The notes under the pieces are model-generated. The model ran no database searches and had not been told where the DNA came from. It saw only the letters and a program-made list of their open reading frames with translations. From positions 33,157,462 through 33,221,461 of the forward strand of contig OX352763.1 of NCBI GenBank assembly GCA_947095585.1: a stretch of DNA of 64,000 nucleotides. The letters run 5' to 3'. Origin of the DNA: Nephrocerus scutellatus. Lineage: Eukaryota; Arthropoda; Insecta; Diptera; Pipunculidae. Made by a program: the position numbers and the translations under genes. This document shows, one piece after another, positions 50,111 through 62,356 of the stretch (positions within the stretch are counted from its first letter, which is position 1; each line of letters opens with the position of its first letter).

Positions 50111-50984
50111 ATCTACAATCTATAACTATTAGGCCATATAGCGTCATCATAATGACTGTGTGCTATGTGCTGTATTTTGTACGTAGTATAATCTATACTA
50201 TATCAAATTAAATGCAAGAAAATAAGAGAGAACGATTTTAAGAGCGTTATCACTAATAAACACGGAACTAACCGAATCGAGTTTTGGCTGCCCATAGGAA
50301 AGACTAGTACTATGTGCTTATTGCTTATTTCTCTATGGTTATAAGCTATAGTTCACCCCCCACGGCGCGATCGTAAGAAGAAGGCGTGGGTTCATCTGTG
50401 CGGATATCAAAGCACCCGCGAACATCTTGTATCACATATACAGCATCTTATCATGTGCATTTAGAATTTAGTTGAGAAAAATTGCGGAGTTTCTTGTGGA
50501 GGCATCAGTATTCGAACTCGAGGTGTTCTTCGAATTGAACCCAAATTTAAATTCCATTAAATTTTTAAAAATATGACAAACCTCTCTTTTCTTTATTTAG
50601 CAAAAACCTTCTTTTACTTTCTTTAACAGAGTAAGAGGAAATATAGTAATCATGGAAATATTCGAACTCGGGATTATTGCAGATTCACCCATTACCGTGT
50701 CTTCTGAGTCAGAAAAAGCGAAAATAAAAAAATCGCTGTCTGTCTGTATGTCTGTATGTGTCCCCTCTACAGCCCAGACGGTTGAACTTTTCGGAATAAA
50801 AAATTCATATTTAAGCTTTTTACACAAATTGTGAGGTGCCAGATGATTTTGACGGATATCTGACAGCCGGAAGTGGCAGTTTACTTAACAAGTTTTTGCA
50901 AATAACTCAAAAAATATAGCACTTAGGAGAAATCTTTTAAGTGCAAGAGAAATTTAAACCAAAAAAATAAAAAAAAAATAAAAA
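50111..50984. other. Spacer with a GTCT/GTAT tract
   Basis: About 870 bp. CTGTCTGTCTGTATGTCTG at about 50733 is a short tandem tract. Otherwise nothing is recognised. Confidence 0.4.
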
Positions 50985-51505
50985 AAATAAAATAAACAAC
51001 TCATAAAAATTAAAATTTGTTTCCCATCCGAGATACACATGTATTTAAAATATAAAGAAAATCGCTCTAATTTTTAAAAAAAAATGTAATGGCACACCTC
51101 AGGCCTCAGGGCCCTTTTTATATAAAAATTACTATACAAATTTTACAGAAGATTTTGTCCATCAAAAAAAAAACATGTGCTTAAAATTTGATGAAATCGG
51201 GCTAATTCTTAATTTTTTTCCGGCCTCAATTTACAAAAAGTTTTTTCCATCGGAGATACACATGTATATAAAAATTTAAGAAAATCGGGTAAATTTTGTA
51301 AAATATTTGTATGGGAGCCCCCCGACCCTGAGGCCCGAGGGGCCCCAAATTTTAATAGAAAGTGTTGTCATCAGAGATATGTCAAGTGTGCTAAGTTTCA
51401 ATAAAATCGGACCATGGGAAGTGTGTTAAAAATTGATCGCAAGATTCCACGACAAACAAACAAACAAACAACCACACGGGAACGCGAAGTTAATATAGAT
51501 AATTT
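50985..51505. repeat. Second GGAGATACACATG module array
   Basis: Modules with CATCCGAGATACACATGTAT (about 51026), CATCGGAGATACACATGTAT (about 51247) and a decayed copy near 51365, each followed by AATCGGG. The array closes with TTGATCGCAAGATTCCACGA, an (ACAAACAA)n tract and ACACGGGAACGCGAAGTTAA. It has the same orientation and layout as 1-1290. Read from the other strand the edge is A|TCTATATTAACTTCGCG, which fits a Helitron-type 5' TC start next to A. Confidence 0.7.
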
Positions 51506-53013
51506 AAAAAAAAATAAATATACATTTACTGAAGATTCCGGCCCCGTCAGTAAAAGAAAGTCTTGTTGAGCGTCCACACCTCCATTTTTTTTTAAATAAT
51601 AATAACAATAATTTTGCGAAAGATTCAAAAAAATGTCTCATCTTCTTTATTCAGGTATGTAATATATCACTCTTGATAACTAATTGCTATAGATGTGCAA
51701 TATGTCACTATCGATAGCTATTTACTATAGCGTGCATGTCTGTTCAACAAATTAAAGTTTCTGTATGATTTGTTTCTAGTTAACATAACACACTTCTTTA
51801 CGTTTGTGTGAGAAAAAGTATAAAAACTGCAACAGAAAACAATCCGTTTGAAGGTAAGCCTTCAGTAACTAATTCTCTAATGGAATTAGGCATTCAGCGA
51901 TGCAAAATCAACACAAACTGACAGATGGACAGACTGGCCAATTACATTACATGATAATTTATATGATTTACATGGAACTTTTGGTGATGTGTTACAAGTG
52001 ATGTCATATACCCGTAATTCATAGAAATTTCTCAATTTCTCAACCAAAAATTAAACGAAATGTTCTCAAAGAAATTTAAGCTTTAATGCTTCTACTTGGG
52101 AAATATAGGAATTTAAAACTGATGTACCTGTACCGTAAGACATATTTATCTGACACACATATAGCACATCAGCCAGTCGTGATATATCCCACTCGTACGA
52201 TATCATCTCCGGCACAGGAGACACACGACACATGACATGGAAAACGACTAACCTCCCACATTTGTGAGATTTGTATATTATATCTCAGGCGTCGTATACA
52301 TAGTATGTACGACATTATAGGCAGAGATAAATCATTTCCTCCTCCTCCTAACGATGACGATGACTATGACGATGATTACGGTGCTCAGGTAGTAGCATAT
52401 CACAGAGACTGGCAATATGTAGAAATTTTCTACTTAGTTTACCCAGCAATTCTATGAAATGCCTAAGCTGTTACACTGTCGCACTGACGCACAGCCGAAA
52501 GAAGACGGGCTTTATAAATCAAAGTGACAGTTGGCCGTCGGTCAGGCCAAAACAACATGTTAACTGTCGCAATGTTGTGATTTACTATATCATGGTCATG
52601 GTCATTTATCCATAGCGATCGCCTGAGCGTGCCAGAGCTGCAATAAGGTGACAATGGTGGCAATATGGCAGCAACAATAACAACAACTTTTTTTATTAAA
52701 ATTTAAAACAAAGTAAGTTTCAACGGTAAAGCGAGAACAAAGGAATAATTATTATTCGAGTACGTCGGCTATTATATACACAAAATTCTATTAATAAGTT
52801 ACGTATGCTACACATACTCGTATATTATGTATTGTATATTATATACCTACTATATGTTATTATAAATTTACCACCCGTATACCAGCATTATTATAGCGCT
52901 ATACCGAAAAATGTAAGGAGCTTGGCCAAACTGTACAATTTATACAAAAATCGAATTCTCTCCAAGTGAACAAAGTTAAAGTCCGTTCTGACATATTCCG
53001 CTTCCGGTTCGAT
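51506..53013. other. Region 3' of Netrin
   Basis: About 1.5 kb beyond the Netrin stop codon. Part is probably 3' UTR, but no clear polyadenylation site could be placed. No other gene is recognised. Confidence 0.4.
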
Positions 53014-54114
53014 TCAGCTGCATTTGCGTGCCCTCCGCTGGAAGCGTTTCATACGCAACGACCATTCGTCCTTCCATTCGAGAACCACCGAGCTCGGACC
53101 GATGGCCAGGTAACCGGGAGCGGCCTCAGAGTCGCGTCCCAAAATTAAATACGATCTATGGGGAAAGAATTTAAGTTTTTATTTTTTTTGGTTTTGTAGT
53201 TTTTTGGCTTTCCAATTTAGCAACAGTTTTTTGTGCAAATGTATTGCAGGTGGGTGGTGGATGACTACTTCACCAGTCGTTACTTACTTGTTTAGCTTTA
53301 TTTTAGGACACTGACATTCGAGATTTTTCCGTGGCACCAGCCATACCATTGGTCCACGTCCCAGCAGTGAACTCGTCGTTCCCGACATGGAATTTCGTTT
53401 AAATATCGTTTGAATATTTATTTCGTATTTGAAAATTTCGTTTTGCCTTTCGATGGAGTACTGTTCGGTGTTGATGTCCAGCGAAGCGCGGTCGTGGCCA
53501 ATTACTTTGGCCATGATAGCTGCAATGTGAAATGGAATGCAAAAGATATGTTATTTCAATCTGCTCTGCTGTGTTTTTTTTTGTCGTCGTTGCTACTGCA
53601 GATTAATTTCATTTGGAAGGTAGGTAGGTAGTTTTGTGTACATACCGTAGTCCTCTATGCAGAATTTATTTAAATTTAGTTTTTTCGGACTGGTCTTGCA
53701 TTTGCCGCAGTCTAGAAAATAAAATGGTGAAAATAAATGGTTCGATTATAGTTTCATAATTAATTCGGCCGTTTTGTTTAATAGTCTGATGGTCAACATA
53801 CATTTTTTCATGTCATCTGCTTGAGTTGATTCCTTGTAATCTGGCGCAGAACTTTCCGCTTGTACCATGTTAATAACTGTTGGAATTTCTGTGTGGGTAT
53901 AAATGACGATTAACTTAGTCCGGTTTAAATGGACACAAAGTGGAGAAGGCACTTTGTCACTTACTTATACAGGGAGCGACGTGTGACCTTGTCTGTTGGT
54001 AACCACGTGCACAGCGATTGCATGTCAGACCAGTTACGCCTTCCTTGCATGGACACTGCCCACTTAGATGATTGCAAGTCTTACCAGTCGAGCCCACTGG
54101 ATGGCAGTCACAAC
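53014..54114 (-). CDS. Net: Netrin, 3' exons 2-6 of those visible: third laminin-EGF repeat, NTR-like domain and stop
   Basis: Five exons: 54114-53965, 53888-53802, 53711-53646, 53519-53288 and 53155-53014. Introns are 76, 90, 126 and 132 bp with GT...AG borders, and codon phases match at every junction. The first exon encodes an eight-cysteine laminin-EGF repeat beginning CDCHPVG and containing [10 protein letters not shown], the hallmark of the third netrin EGF repeat. A 28-residue linker exon follows. Then comes the NTR/C345C domain, starting CGKCKTS and NLNKFC, continuing through [12 protein letters not shown], and ending in the basic tail [11 protein letters not shown] before TGA at 53016-53014. 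Netrins are secreted laminin-related guidance cues that act through Frazzled/DCC and Unc-5 at the CNS midline. The paralog (NetA or NetB) was not resolved. The upstream neighbour exon lies 8 kb away at 62168-62356. Confidence 0.95.
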
Positions 54115-54604
54115 CTAAAAATAGCGAAACAGGAAAAGTTTTTTATTTCAATTGAATTTATCGTTGACATTTGCTTTGATAAATTGTCGAAGTGATTCAA
54201 GCGAAAGTGGTTAATTAGGCCGAAAGGAATTTTCTTTTCTAGAAAATCTCGTTCGTTCAGTTACGCACGAAGAGATTCTATTTATAAATAAGAAATCAAA
54301 ACATTTAATCAATCATTCTTATTAATTATACCAATACGGGCTATGCAAATAATGAAAAATCGTACACTAAAAAAATACGTAATAATTATAGTTATATGGT
54401 CACAACATTATTTGCTGGGTTAAATTATACTCTTAAGTTAAGATAAAGAAAGAAAAACAACTATTATATTTGAAATAATAATATATCTTCTTCTCTCTCT
54501 TCTCTTAATCCTGAAAGAAATTTAAAGTTCTTTAAATTGTAAAAATTACTGAAGCAATTTAATTTTAATTAATTTTTTTATTAAGTCGACTAATATATGG
54601 CATT

Positions 54605-55172
54605 AATATCTGAAAGTGATTTCGGAAATATGGCCACCGTAGCTGTTCTTGACAAAGCGCATTGCGGACCCCAAATTTTGGGCCACTTTTTCTAGCACTG
54701 CTGGCCGTATGTCAAAAATAACACGAATGTTGTTCGCCTAAAATGAGTCAATTGTTTGTCAACAGAAACAAGTGACTTAACGTAACCCTACAGCAAATAA
54801 TCAAGAAGTGTCAAATAAGTCAATAGTTGCCGTCGCCGTATGGCCTGTAGTGCTATCCTATTGAAACCACATCTCGTCCAGATCAATGTGGTCTATATTT
54901 TTAAACAAAAACGATATTTATTGACTGTAAAGCTCTGGCTTTATTTTTGAAGAAATAAGGTCCGATGATGCCACCAGTGTGTAGACCGCACTAAACGGTG
55001 CTTTTTTCTGTATATAGTAGAGTTTGTAGGATCTCTTGTGGATTGGTCTCACTCCAAATGTGGCAATTTTGTTTATTAACAAACCCTTTAAGCCAAAAAC
55101 GAGCCTCATCGCTAATCACAATTTTGCGATAAAACAACGGGTCAGTTTCCAACTGGTTATGGAAAAATACTA
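54605..55172 (-). pseudogene. mariner transposase remnant
   Basis: Minus strand: ISDEARFWLKGFVNKQN (about 55125-55075), NPQEILQTLLYTEKSTV, HTGGIIGPYFFKNK (about 54985), DLDEMWFQ and GHTATATI-like DNA (about 54870). Then a C-terminal part (GYVKSLVSVDKQLTH and VAQNLGSAMR-like, about 54780-54650). It is rosa-type by similarity to 31800-33085. Several stops and shifts; dead. It lies in the Netrin intron in the sense orientation. Confidence 0.72.
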
Positions 55173-55177
55173 TCCAT

Positions 55178-56885
55178 CCCGGCGGTCAGCCATAATGGGC
55201 AGAATAGGGCAAATAACATAGAATGCATCAGAATTGCAGGTGGCCGTAACTATCTCGGACTGGTGGAAGTGCGATCAAACCTCCACGTGGTGGCCACCGG
55301 TAATTTTCCTCCAATAGAAGAAGGTTAAGGTTGACGCGAGGACAGTAACCGCACCCCAAATAATCCTCGGATACACTGGCATTGAAAACAGCTAAACAAT
55401 TTAAGAATTTTCTAATGGAACGTATACTCACTGTATAGAGATCGAGCTGCACAGCAGCTAGCCGACACCCTGTCCAAATATAATGCTGAAATAACAGCAA
55501 TCCGGCAGATGCGGTGGACAAGGAATGGTGGCTTACAAAAATCTGAATATGACATATATTACAGCTGTCATGCAAGACATCATGTGCTCGGGGTGGGGTT
55601 TCCAGTCAGCAAATGAATGAAACCCACCGCTATCGGCTTTGAAGCAGTAAATGAACGGCTATGACCCCTTAGCGTGCGGGCAGACCAGATAGACCGCGCG
55701 TTGATTGACCGCCGCCACGTTGGGAGTGATCCGAGACTCTGACGTAACGGCGAGAGGAAAATTTTTCGAAAAGCCCATTCAGCTACTGGCTTACCCAGAC
55801 CACATTGACATCGTTGGTAGAAACCTAAGAGATGTACAGGAAGCTTTCACCCAAAACAAGCGGGCGGCACGAAATCTGGGTGGCCAGTGGCCACGTCTGC
55901 GATTACAAGATCCAACATTGTTCCTCCAAGTAAAATAGTGTGGCGCGAATTTGAAGTAGTGCAATACTTAAACTAACTCGGGTCAGCTGTAGCAGCCGAT
56001 AACAGAATGGAACCAGAAATACGCACACGGTTGCTTAAAGCCAAAAAAGCCTACTACCGTTTGTCAAGAGCTTTCAAATCCAGAGATTTAACGATAACAT
56101 CCAAGCTGCTGGTGTATAAGACAATGGTAATACCAGTGCTTACATATGGACCCGAGACTTTGATGGTTAGCTAAATGCATTTTCTCGTCATCACCTCTAA
56201 GCCGCGTTCGAGAGAAAAGCCTTACGGAGGATTGTATGTAAGGAAGCGTTACCGCTATGTCGATATCAGGAAGAGAATTATGCTCGAGAGGCTCCAGTGG
56301 CAGGCTCGGAAAGTCCTCTGCGGTAGGATTTATAGAACACTAGCTGACCCGACAGACGTTGTCCTGTCCCACCTTCAATAAATTTGTTTGTGATCGTTTT
56401 GTGAACTTGTGAAAAGCTATTTGTTTTGCGATATCGCGTCACAGTATTAGCCACATCAGTATTAGCAGAAATACCCGGCGTTTCCCGGCTGTCCCATCCC
56501 ACTGACCTCCCGCCCACTGACCTCCCACCCACTGACCTCCCGCCCTCTGATAGAGGGAAAACTACATTTTCGGGTCCAAATTTTGTCAACGAATTTCTTT
56601 TTATTTAAATACTATATGTTGTGAGTCCATTATCAAATGCATCAAATGCATAGTGAGTGACATTATCAAATGCATAGTTTACGATTCTATTGGAGTCAAA
56701 CACAAAGACATTCATTTTTATATATATAGATGACAGCGAGGCCGGCCAAGGCTATGCTGGAGGGATGGCGTAGACGAGAACGCCCAGAGTTTAGGGATAC
56801 CAAACTGGATAACATCGAGACCCGTGCAGAGATTTTTTGCAGGAGGCCAGGACCGAACCCCATTTGTAGAGCCAAATATTGTGAC
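55178..56885 (+). mobile_element. RTE copy interrupted by a Helitron
   Basis: The plus strand begins with the same 5' segment as 26790-26600 (ELQVAVTISDW at about 55235), then an endonuclease-like part near 55490-55640. After a deletion come a QLLAYPDHIDIVGRNLRDVQ segment (55785-55840) with the RT start of the 3' half, LLKAKKAYYRLSRAFKSRDL (about 56030), and VLTYGPETLMV. The C-terminus is split by the insert at 56340-56730 and resumes with GRPRLCWRDG-like DNA. Antisense to Netrin. Confidence 0.8.
56340..56730 (-). mobile_element. Non-autonomous Helitron nested in an RTE copy
   Basis: Read on the minus strand, the 391-bp insert starts TCTATATATATA (56730) and ends GGGTCAGCTAG (56340). It sits between A (56731) and T (56339), as Helitrons do (5' TC, 3' CTRR, A|T target). 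A GACAG...CTGTC stem with an 8-nt loop lies 7 nt before CTAG, the expected 3' hairpin. Other RTE copies (for example 33455-33480) give the uninterrupted site GAACACGACAGCGAGGCC. Inside is a 15-bp tandem repeat (CTGACCTCCCGCCCA, about four copies at 56496-56550). No Rep/helicase is encoded. Confidence 0.85.
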
Positions 56886-59350
56886 TGTCCGTCCCAGTTG
56901 ATTTTTTTGAGTACTGAGATCGCTTACAACTCTTACAACGAGGCCGACGAGGCTGTATTTTTTATTATTTTCACGAATGACCAACAATTGTTACTATCTT
57001 TAAGACATTTTAGTATTTTTTGACTCAATTTTTGGTCGTAGGTGAATTTGAGGCACACTGCAATCATTTCGGGATCATTTGAAATTTATTCTGATTTCGT
57101 CTGTAGGATTTACTTCATGGGACGTGAGAAGCGAAGCCGGTCACCGAATCCTCTACTAAAAGTACGATTACGTTATTAACTTTTTCTGATAATGCTAAAA
57201 AATATGATGAGTTTTTAATCTAAATGATAGTGTAAACGTAACGTTAAGTGTAGTCGAAAGTAAGGTGTAAACACCATCCATTAAATTCAGTTTCGGTAAA
57301 ATGTAGTATGAGAGGTAATGGAGATATTGATTGTCTCACAAAGATAAGGAAAAGAAAAATAATATCCGAAGCTATATTTTAAGGGTTACAGAGTTCTCTC
57401 GATAAGGTTTTCAAGTACAAAAAAAAAATGTTTCTGATGTTCATCTCAATTTTCATTAAAAAATAAAATTTCATAAAATTTCAGTTAGTGGCGCGGCGGT
57501 CCACTGTTTAAAATTTACCTTTTTATTTAACGTTTGCGTCTTTTTAATATAATCGCACTGCATTACTTTTCTAGCCGTCGTCCGGTATGTACCTAATTGC
57601 TAGTTAGCTTGTCAGAACTTTTATGTCATACTAATGGTGTTTTCTGGGCTGGAAACTGGGAAACTTCTTGTAGTGTTGATGCAATTAAGTATCATTTAAT
57701 AAAATTTCTTTTGCAAAAAATAAAACCATCAGTTTACGTATTAATCGTACATAATACAAAATATTTATAATGATATGCATTCATTGGTATTCGAAGGGAA
57801 CATAAATAACGCCAACTTTTCGAGAGGATGGGTTTTAAATGCGTTTGGTAGTTTTATAAAATTCTTTGCCCGCTTATCTTAAGCAACTAGGTAAGTGCAA
57901 CGAAATCTTCACAACAACATAACCCGTTGGAAAATTCCGGATGAAGCTGAATCCCCTTCGTCTCATCAATGATTTCAAAGAGAAACTTGAGAAAAGTTCT
58001 ACGCTTTTGAACTTTTGTATTTGCTTCAGCGATTAAGGTGGATTTCATACAAAACAAAAACTTTCCGCTTCGTTCCATCCCATTAAAGTGGTATACGAGT
58101 ACACTTTGGAACTCTGCTAATGTGTAGTAAATGTAGCTGTTTTATTGGTTCTAAAATGATTTTTATGTTTTTCTACACAACCCCCGTGTGTAGAGGCATT
58201 TCTATCGCCTAAGATCAGAGAACTATTTTCGGATCGAGTTAAAAGATTCCGAAGAGTTTGTGGAGATGACATGACGCGACTTCAACGTTGGTGTCGTTTC
58301 TGTTTGCAGTAATTAATTAGCAGTGATACGCTAATGCATATTAAGTGAACAGCAAACGATGCTGCGAAGTATGGAATCTGAAAGTTAAAAGCGAATTAGA
58401 TAAAGATTTTAAATAAATTAAGGAAGCATTATTTAAGATCTAAGAAATCTTTCCAAATCAGTGGCTAAAAGTTATTGTGTCATCATATTTTAGAGGAGTA
58501 GCGTGTTGGTTATCTCAATTTTACAACAATTTTAAATAACACAAAGTTTACTTTTAATGGTGTCCGTTTAAATTTAGGCAATTCTTAACAATCTTATAAA
58601 ACTAACAGTATTTTCGTTTACATGGAATCAACAAGAAACGTATAGTATCACTTTCAAATGAGAATTCCAATCGCGTGCAATGTATTGAGTCAAATTCGAT
58701 ATATCGCAAACAAAATCAATAAAAACGAAAAAACTGAACAAAAAATCGTGACGCTATGTATCAAGCCATGATTACCTAATTCAGCTGCGAAGCTTGTTTT
58801 GCCAAATCCAAGTTTACTGCAAGCATTCCCAAGACGGACGATTTATTTTGCAATAATAGGTACATTCGTACGTCAGTGGACCATGCATTCTTTAATTTCA
58901 GCTTTCCAACAATTTAATGACTATGACCGCTTCAGTATTGACATTTTGATTGTCCCATAAAACCCCCAAAGACCGAGTTAACAAAGGTATTAAGGCGAAA
59001 CAACTTCAATTAAAATTTTTTTTATTTAAAGAGGAATTACATATTAGGCATTAGACAAAATTGTAGCTTGCGTTTGGACTTTGCATCGAGAACCACTTAA
59101 TTTTATTACATTAAATGACCCTTATAGGAGCAGTTGATATTAAGACAACAGTTTGAAGTGATGCTGAAAAAGTTGTATAGTTGTGTTATTACCTGGTTTA
59201 AGTATATGTTTACATTTTTTGGCAAACAATGAATGAAGAAAACAACCTTAATATATAAAATAGAGAATTCATATGTGTTGTGCCGAACAAACTCTTGAGC
59301 AGTCTAGACCAATTTCAACAAGACTTGATGTACATATTACTTAAGTGAGT
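56886..59350. other. Netrin intron sequence, nothing recognised
   Basis: About 2.5 kb of AT-rich sequence without recognisable gene, RNA or repeat. Confidence 0.4.
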
Positions 59351-61480
59351 AAAATGAAGCTTCTCAGCAGCGAGAATCTTTGACCCACTCGGCTGGCTAG
59401 CCCCCACCGTTCTAATTGCAAAAATGGTCACCCAGAAGTTGTGGGTACTTGAACTTTCATGGGATGATGCGGTTCCGAGTTCAATATCACACCGATGGTT
59501 AACATATCGTCAGAACATGAAACAATTGGAGACAATCAAAATCGAACGCTCGTGTTCTTTACGCAGATAGCATAATCAAAATATCGATTCTGGCATCGAA
59601 GACGAAAGTTCGGCTCCTTTGAAGACTGTCAGTATATCTTGTTTGGAACACTGCTGGAGAGTGTTGCTCGTTTAACTCATGCACACCATTGCCACGTCGC
59701 TCAATCAGAAATTCGCATGGACTGACTCCCAAATTGTACTTGGATGGCTCCAGAGTGCACCCAATCGCTGGAAGACATTCGTCGCAACTTGTGTCTCGCA
59801 AGTTCTCGATTATTTGGAGCCTACGAGTTGGCATTTTATCGCATCTCGTTACAACCCTGCCGACTGCGCTTCACGGGGCGTGATCATCCACTGTATTGGA
59901 GTGGCCCTACATGGCTTCAAGAAACACACGATAAATGGCTACGCCAGCATATCAACAATCATATTCCCAACATCAAAGAACGCAACGTAAAATCGATGAT
60001 CGCCACCCAAGTCTAAGTAAAGTCGAGTGACAACGATATGTATCAGCTGCGCACCTGACATTTAACACTCGGCCGGGTACTCCGTGTCACTATACTATGC
60101 AGATGTTTTATTCAAAACTCATGACTTCGCCAGCCACAACGACATGCCAGTTTTGTAACGGTGCCAGAATTGGATTGGTCTTTCCGATTTTGTGTAATGG
60201 TACAATGGGTTCACTTCGCCGATGACATTTCTCGATGCCAATCTGGAGAAAACCTTGTAAACAACCCGTTTGTAGACAAAGATGAGATTCTCCGTGTAGA
60301 AGGACACCTCAAGAATTCGAATTTACCATAAGGAGGAAAGCATCCTCTCATACTACCTAAAAATGACCACCTCACGCATTTAATCATTGCACAAGCTCTT
60401 CATACGACTCTTCACGGTGGCTTATCGCCGGAAACGTTATTGAATTATCAATCTCAAGGATCTAGTACGCGCTTATGTACACAAGTGTATCGTTTGCTTC
60501 CATTTTCGCTTAACTACTAGTCAACAACTAATGGCCGATCTCCCATCGCCTCGCGTGACGCCATCCAGATCGTTCTTGAACAGTGGAGTGGACTGCGCCG
60601 GCCCAATTCCGATAAAATTACCTCCGGGTTGCGGCGGACGATCAGCTAAAGGATACATCTGTCTATTTGTATGCCTATCCACGAAGACGCTTCATTTGGA
60701 GTTGGCATCCGACCTCAGCACCAACGCATTCATGACTGCCTTAAAAAGGTTTACCGCACGGAGAGGAAAAATTTAACATCTATACAGTGACTGTGCCACC
60801 AATTTCGTTAATTGGCATTTCTACATCAACACAGCACAAAAAATGTCAACCTGAGATCGCCGCCCTGCCAGCTGACGCAGGTACTACTTGTAGCTTCTAC
60901 CCCTCCTGCTTCGCCACACTTCGGTGGTCTGTGAGATGCGGGAGTCAAATCAGTATAACATCATCTTCAGCGCATGATGGGTGAATCCTTGCTCACCGTC
61001 GAGAAGCTGACCACCCTATTATGCCAAATGGAATGTTTGAATTCGAGACCACTGTGCCCGATATCGGATGATCCTGATGACCGCACAGTGCTCACCCCAG
61101 GGCATTTTCTGATCAGAGAGTCACTGATCACCATACCAGAACCTCAGAACCTGGAGATGAACGCAAGCCACCTCAACCCCTATCAACAAACTCAGCGTAT
61201 GTACCAACATTTTTGGAGAATCTGGTCTAATGAATACCTGGCACGCCTTCAACAACGTCCAAAATGGTTAAATATACAGGCTGTCGGTCAATTGGTGCTC
61301 CTGAAAGATGAGAGGTGCCATCCATCAAAGTGGTTGATGGTAAGAATCGTCCAAACCCTCCCGGGTTCTGATGGTCTCGTTCGAGCTGCAACCGTTAAAC
61401 TCCAAGACAGCATAGTGAGACGTCCTGTAGTAAAATTATGCCTTCTGCCGATAAACGACAACTTCAAATGAGAGCTAGAT
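59350..61480 (+). mobile_element. BEL/Pao LTR retrotransposon, 3' half of pol, degraded
   Basis: Plus strand. ARIFDPLGWLAPTVLIAKM at about 59372-59430, SWDDAVP, then RNase H-like FAWTDSQIVLGWLQSAPNRW (about 59713) and FIASRYNPADCASRG (about 59830), then GPTWLQE. The integrase core begins GVDCAGPIPIKLP and AKGYICLFVCLSTKTLHLEL (60580-60710) with FTARRGKI. A long open C-terminus (60974-61471) has ECLNSRPLCPISDDPDD, LTPGHFLI and LKDERCHPSKW. The order RT/RNase H, integrase, C-terminal BEL/Pao domain is typical. Gag, protease and most RT are missing, and frames are broken before 60970. It is antisense to Netrin in its intron. Confidence 0.87.
60974..61471 (+). pseudogene. BEL/Pao integrase C-terminal domain
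   Basis: A 165-residue open frame, the longest intact part of the BEL/Pao relic, covering the end of the integrase and the conserved BEL/Pao C-terminal domain (HFWRIWSNEYLARLQQRPKW; VGQLVLLKDERCHPSKW). It lacks its upstream partner in frame. Confidence 0.82.
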
Positions 61481-61489
61481 GCTAATCCT

Positions 61490-61740
61490 TTAGGTGGGGC
61501 GGAACGGTTTGTACTATACATTGTACGTTCCACACACTGTCACTCTTCACATGACCATCGCTCACTATAGTTCTTCCGTGTTTTTTTTAGAAATAAAGCT
61601 TACATACTTTGCAGAATTTGCAATAGCTTTGTTATTTGTTAACCACTTAGGAAATAATTTCCTTAAAAACAAATTTCACGTTCGCCGCACTGCCTTCAAA
61701 ACAACACGCCGTATCAACTGAGTGGCACCTGTTATATAAA
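61490..61740 (+). repeat. Possible BEL/Pao 3' LTR remnant
   Basis: Just after the pol stop comes a purine-rich AGGTGGGGCGGAACGG, a plausible polypurine tract. TGTACTATACATTGTACG and, further on, AAATAAAG follow. No matching 5' LTR is present, so the borders are uncertain. Confidence 0.35.
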
Positions 61741-62167
61741 TTCACCTCGAATAACCTCATAATGGATCAAACCCTTATTTCCACTCCATCCAGAAACTTT
61801 AATGATAGCTCCTCTGCTTTTTCGTATAGCCGAAAAAAGAACCTATTGGGAATAATTTGGTGTCCTAATTAACAAGCAAAACATAACTTAATTCTGACAT
61901 TTTGTAAATCTTTTTCATATTTTTGTGGCACAAACATCACAACATTGCCTAAATATCTTAACATCAACAATACTGTATTTATAGAAAGCATATTTTTCGA
62001 CGACATGGAAATGATTTATTAATTGATATGGCGTTGCCCGTAAGCAACATCTGTTATATCGGGTTACCATGTTTAATATATGGCAACCACAATGTTACCA
62101 TGTCTCTAAGTGAAATGTGTATGCGCACATCCCATGCACCCACCCAAATATATAGAACCGTACTTAC
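61741..62167. other. Netrin intron, end next to the EGF-repeat exon
   Basis: About 430 bp of AT-rich intron with no recognised element. Confidence 0.4.
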
Positions 62168-62356
62168 GTTTGCATACTCTTCGATGATTGATTGGCTTTG
62201 TGGCATCCCTGTAGTATCCTTCTCGGCAATAGTGACAATAACGCCCAGTAGTTTCATGTTGACAGTTGTAACAGACACCGCCAGACACACGTCCAGACAA
62301 TTTGTACAATTCCAAATTAAATCGGCAGCGACGGGCATGTCCGTTGCATGTGCACA
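62168..62356 (-). CDS. Net: Netrin, exon for second laminin-EGF repeat
   Basis: A 189-nt exon with an acceptor AG at 62358-62357 and donor GTAAGT starting at 62167. It encodes 62 whole codons with eight cysteines: [12 protein letters not shown] near the start, then [14 protein letters not shown], ending HRRVCK. This is the second laminin-EGF repeat of netrins. The exon starts with 2 nt of a split codon and ends with 1 nt (C). That C joins the GT at 54114 to give Arg, followed directly by CDCHPVG of the third repeat, so the phase agrees across the 8053-bp intron. No LamNT or first EGF exon is visible between here and 64000, so the 5' half lies off the window. Confidence 0.95.

Larger units (their letters stand above)
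54115..62167 (-). other. Large Netrin intron loaded with transposable elements
   Basis: An 8053-bp intron between the second and third EGF-repeat exons. In order of rising coordinate it holds AT-rich sequence (54115-54600), a mariner remnant (about 54605-55172), an RTE copy (about 55178-56885) with a nested Helitron (56340-56730), about 2.4 kb without recognisable content (56886-59350), and a BEL/Pao fragment (about 59350-61480) with possible 3' LTR sequence. The RTE and BEL/Pao pieces run antisense to Netrin. The other visible Netrin introns are only 76-132 bp, so the excess length is largely inserted sequence. Confidence 0.85.

Noticed and set aside
62054..62338. Open frame starting inside the Netrin EGF exon
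   Set aside because: Out of frame with the eight-cysteine EGF repeat and runs through the donor site.
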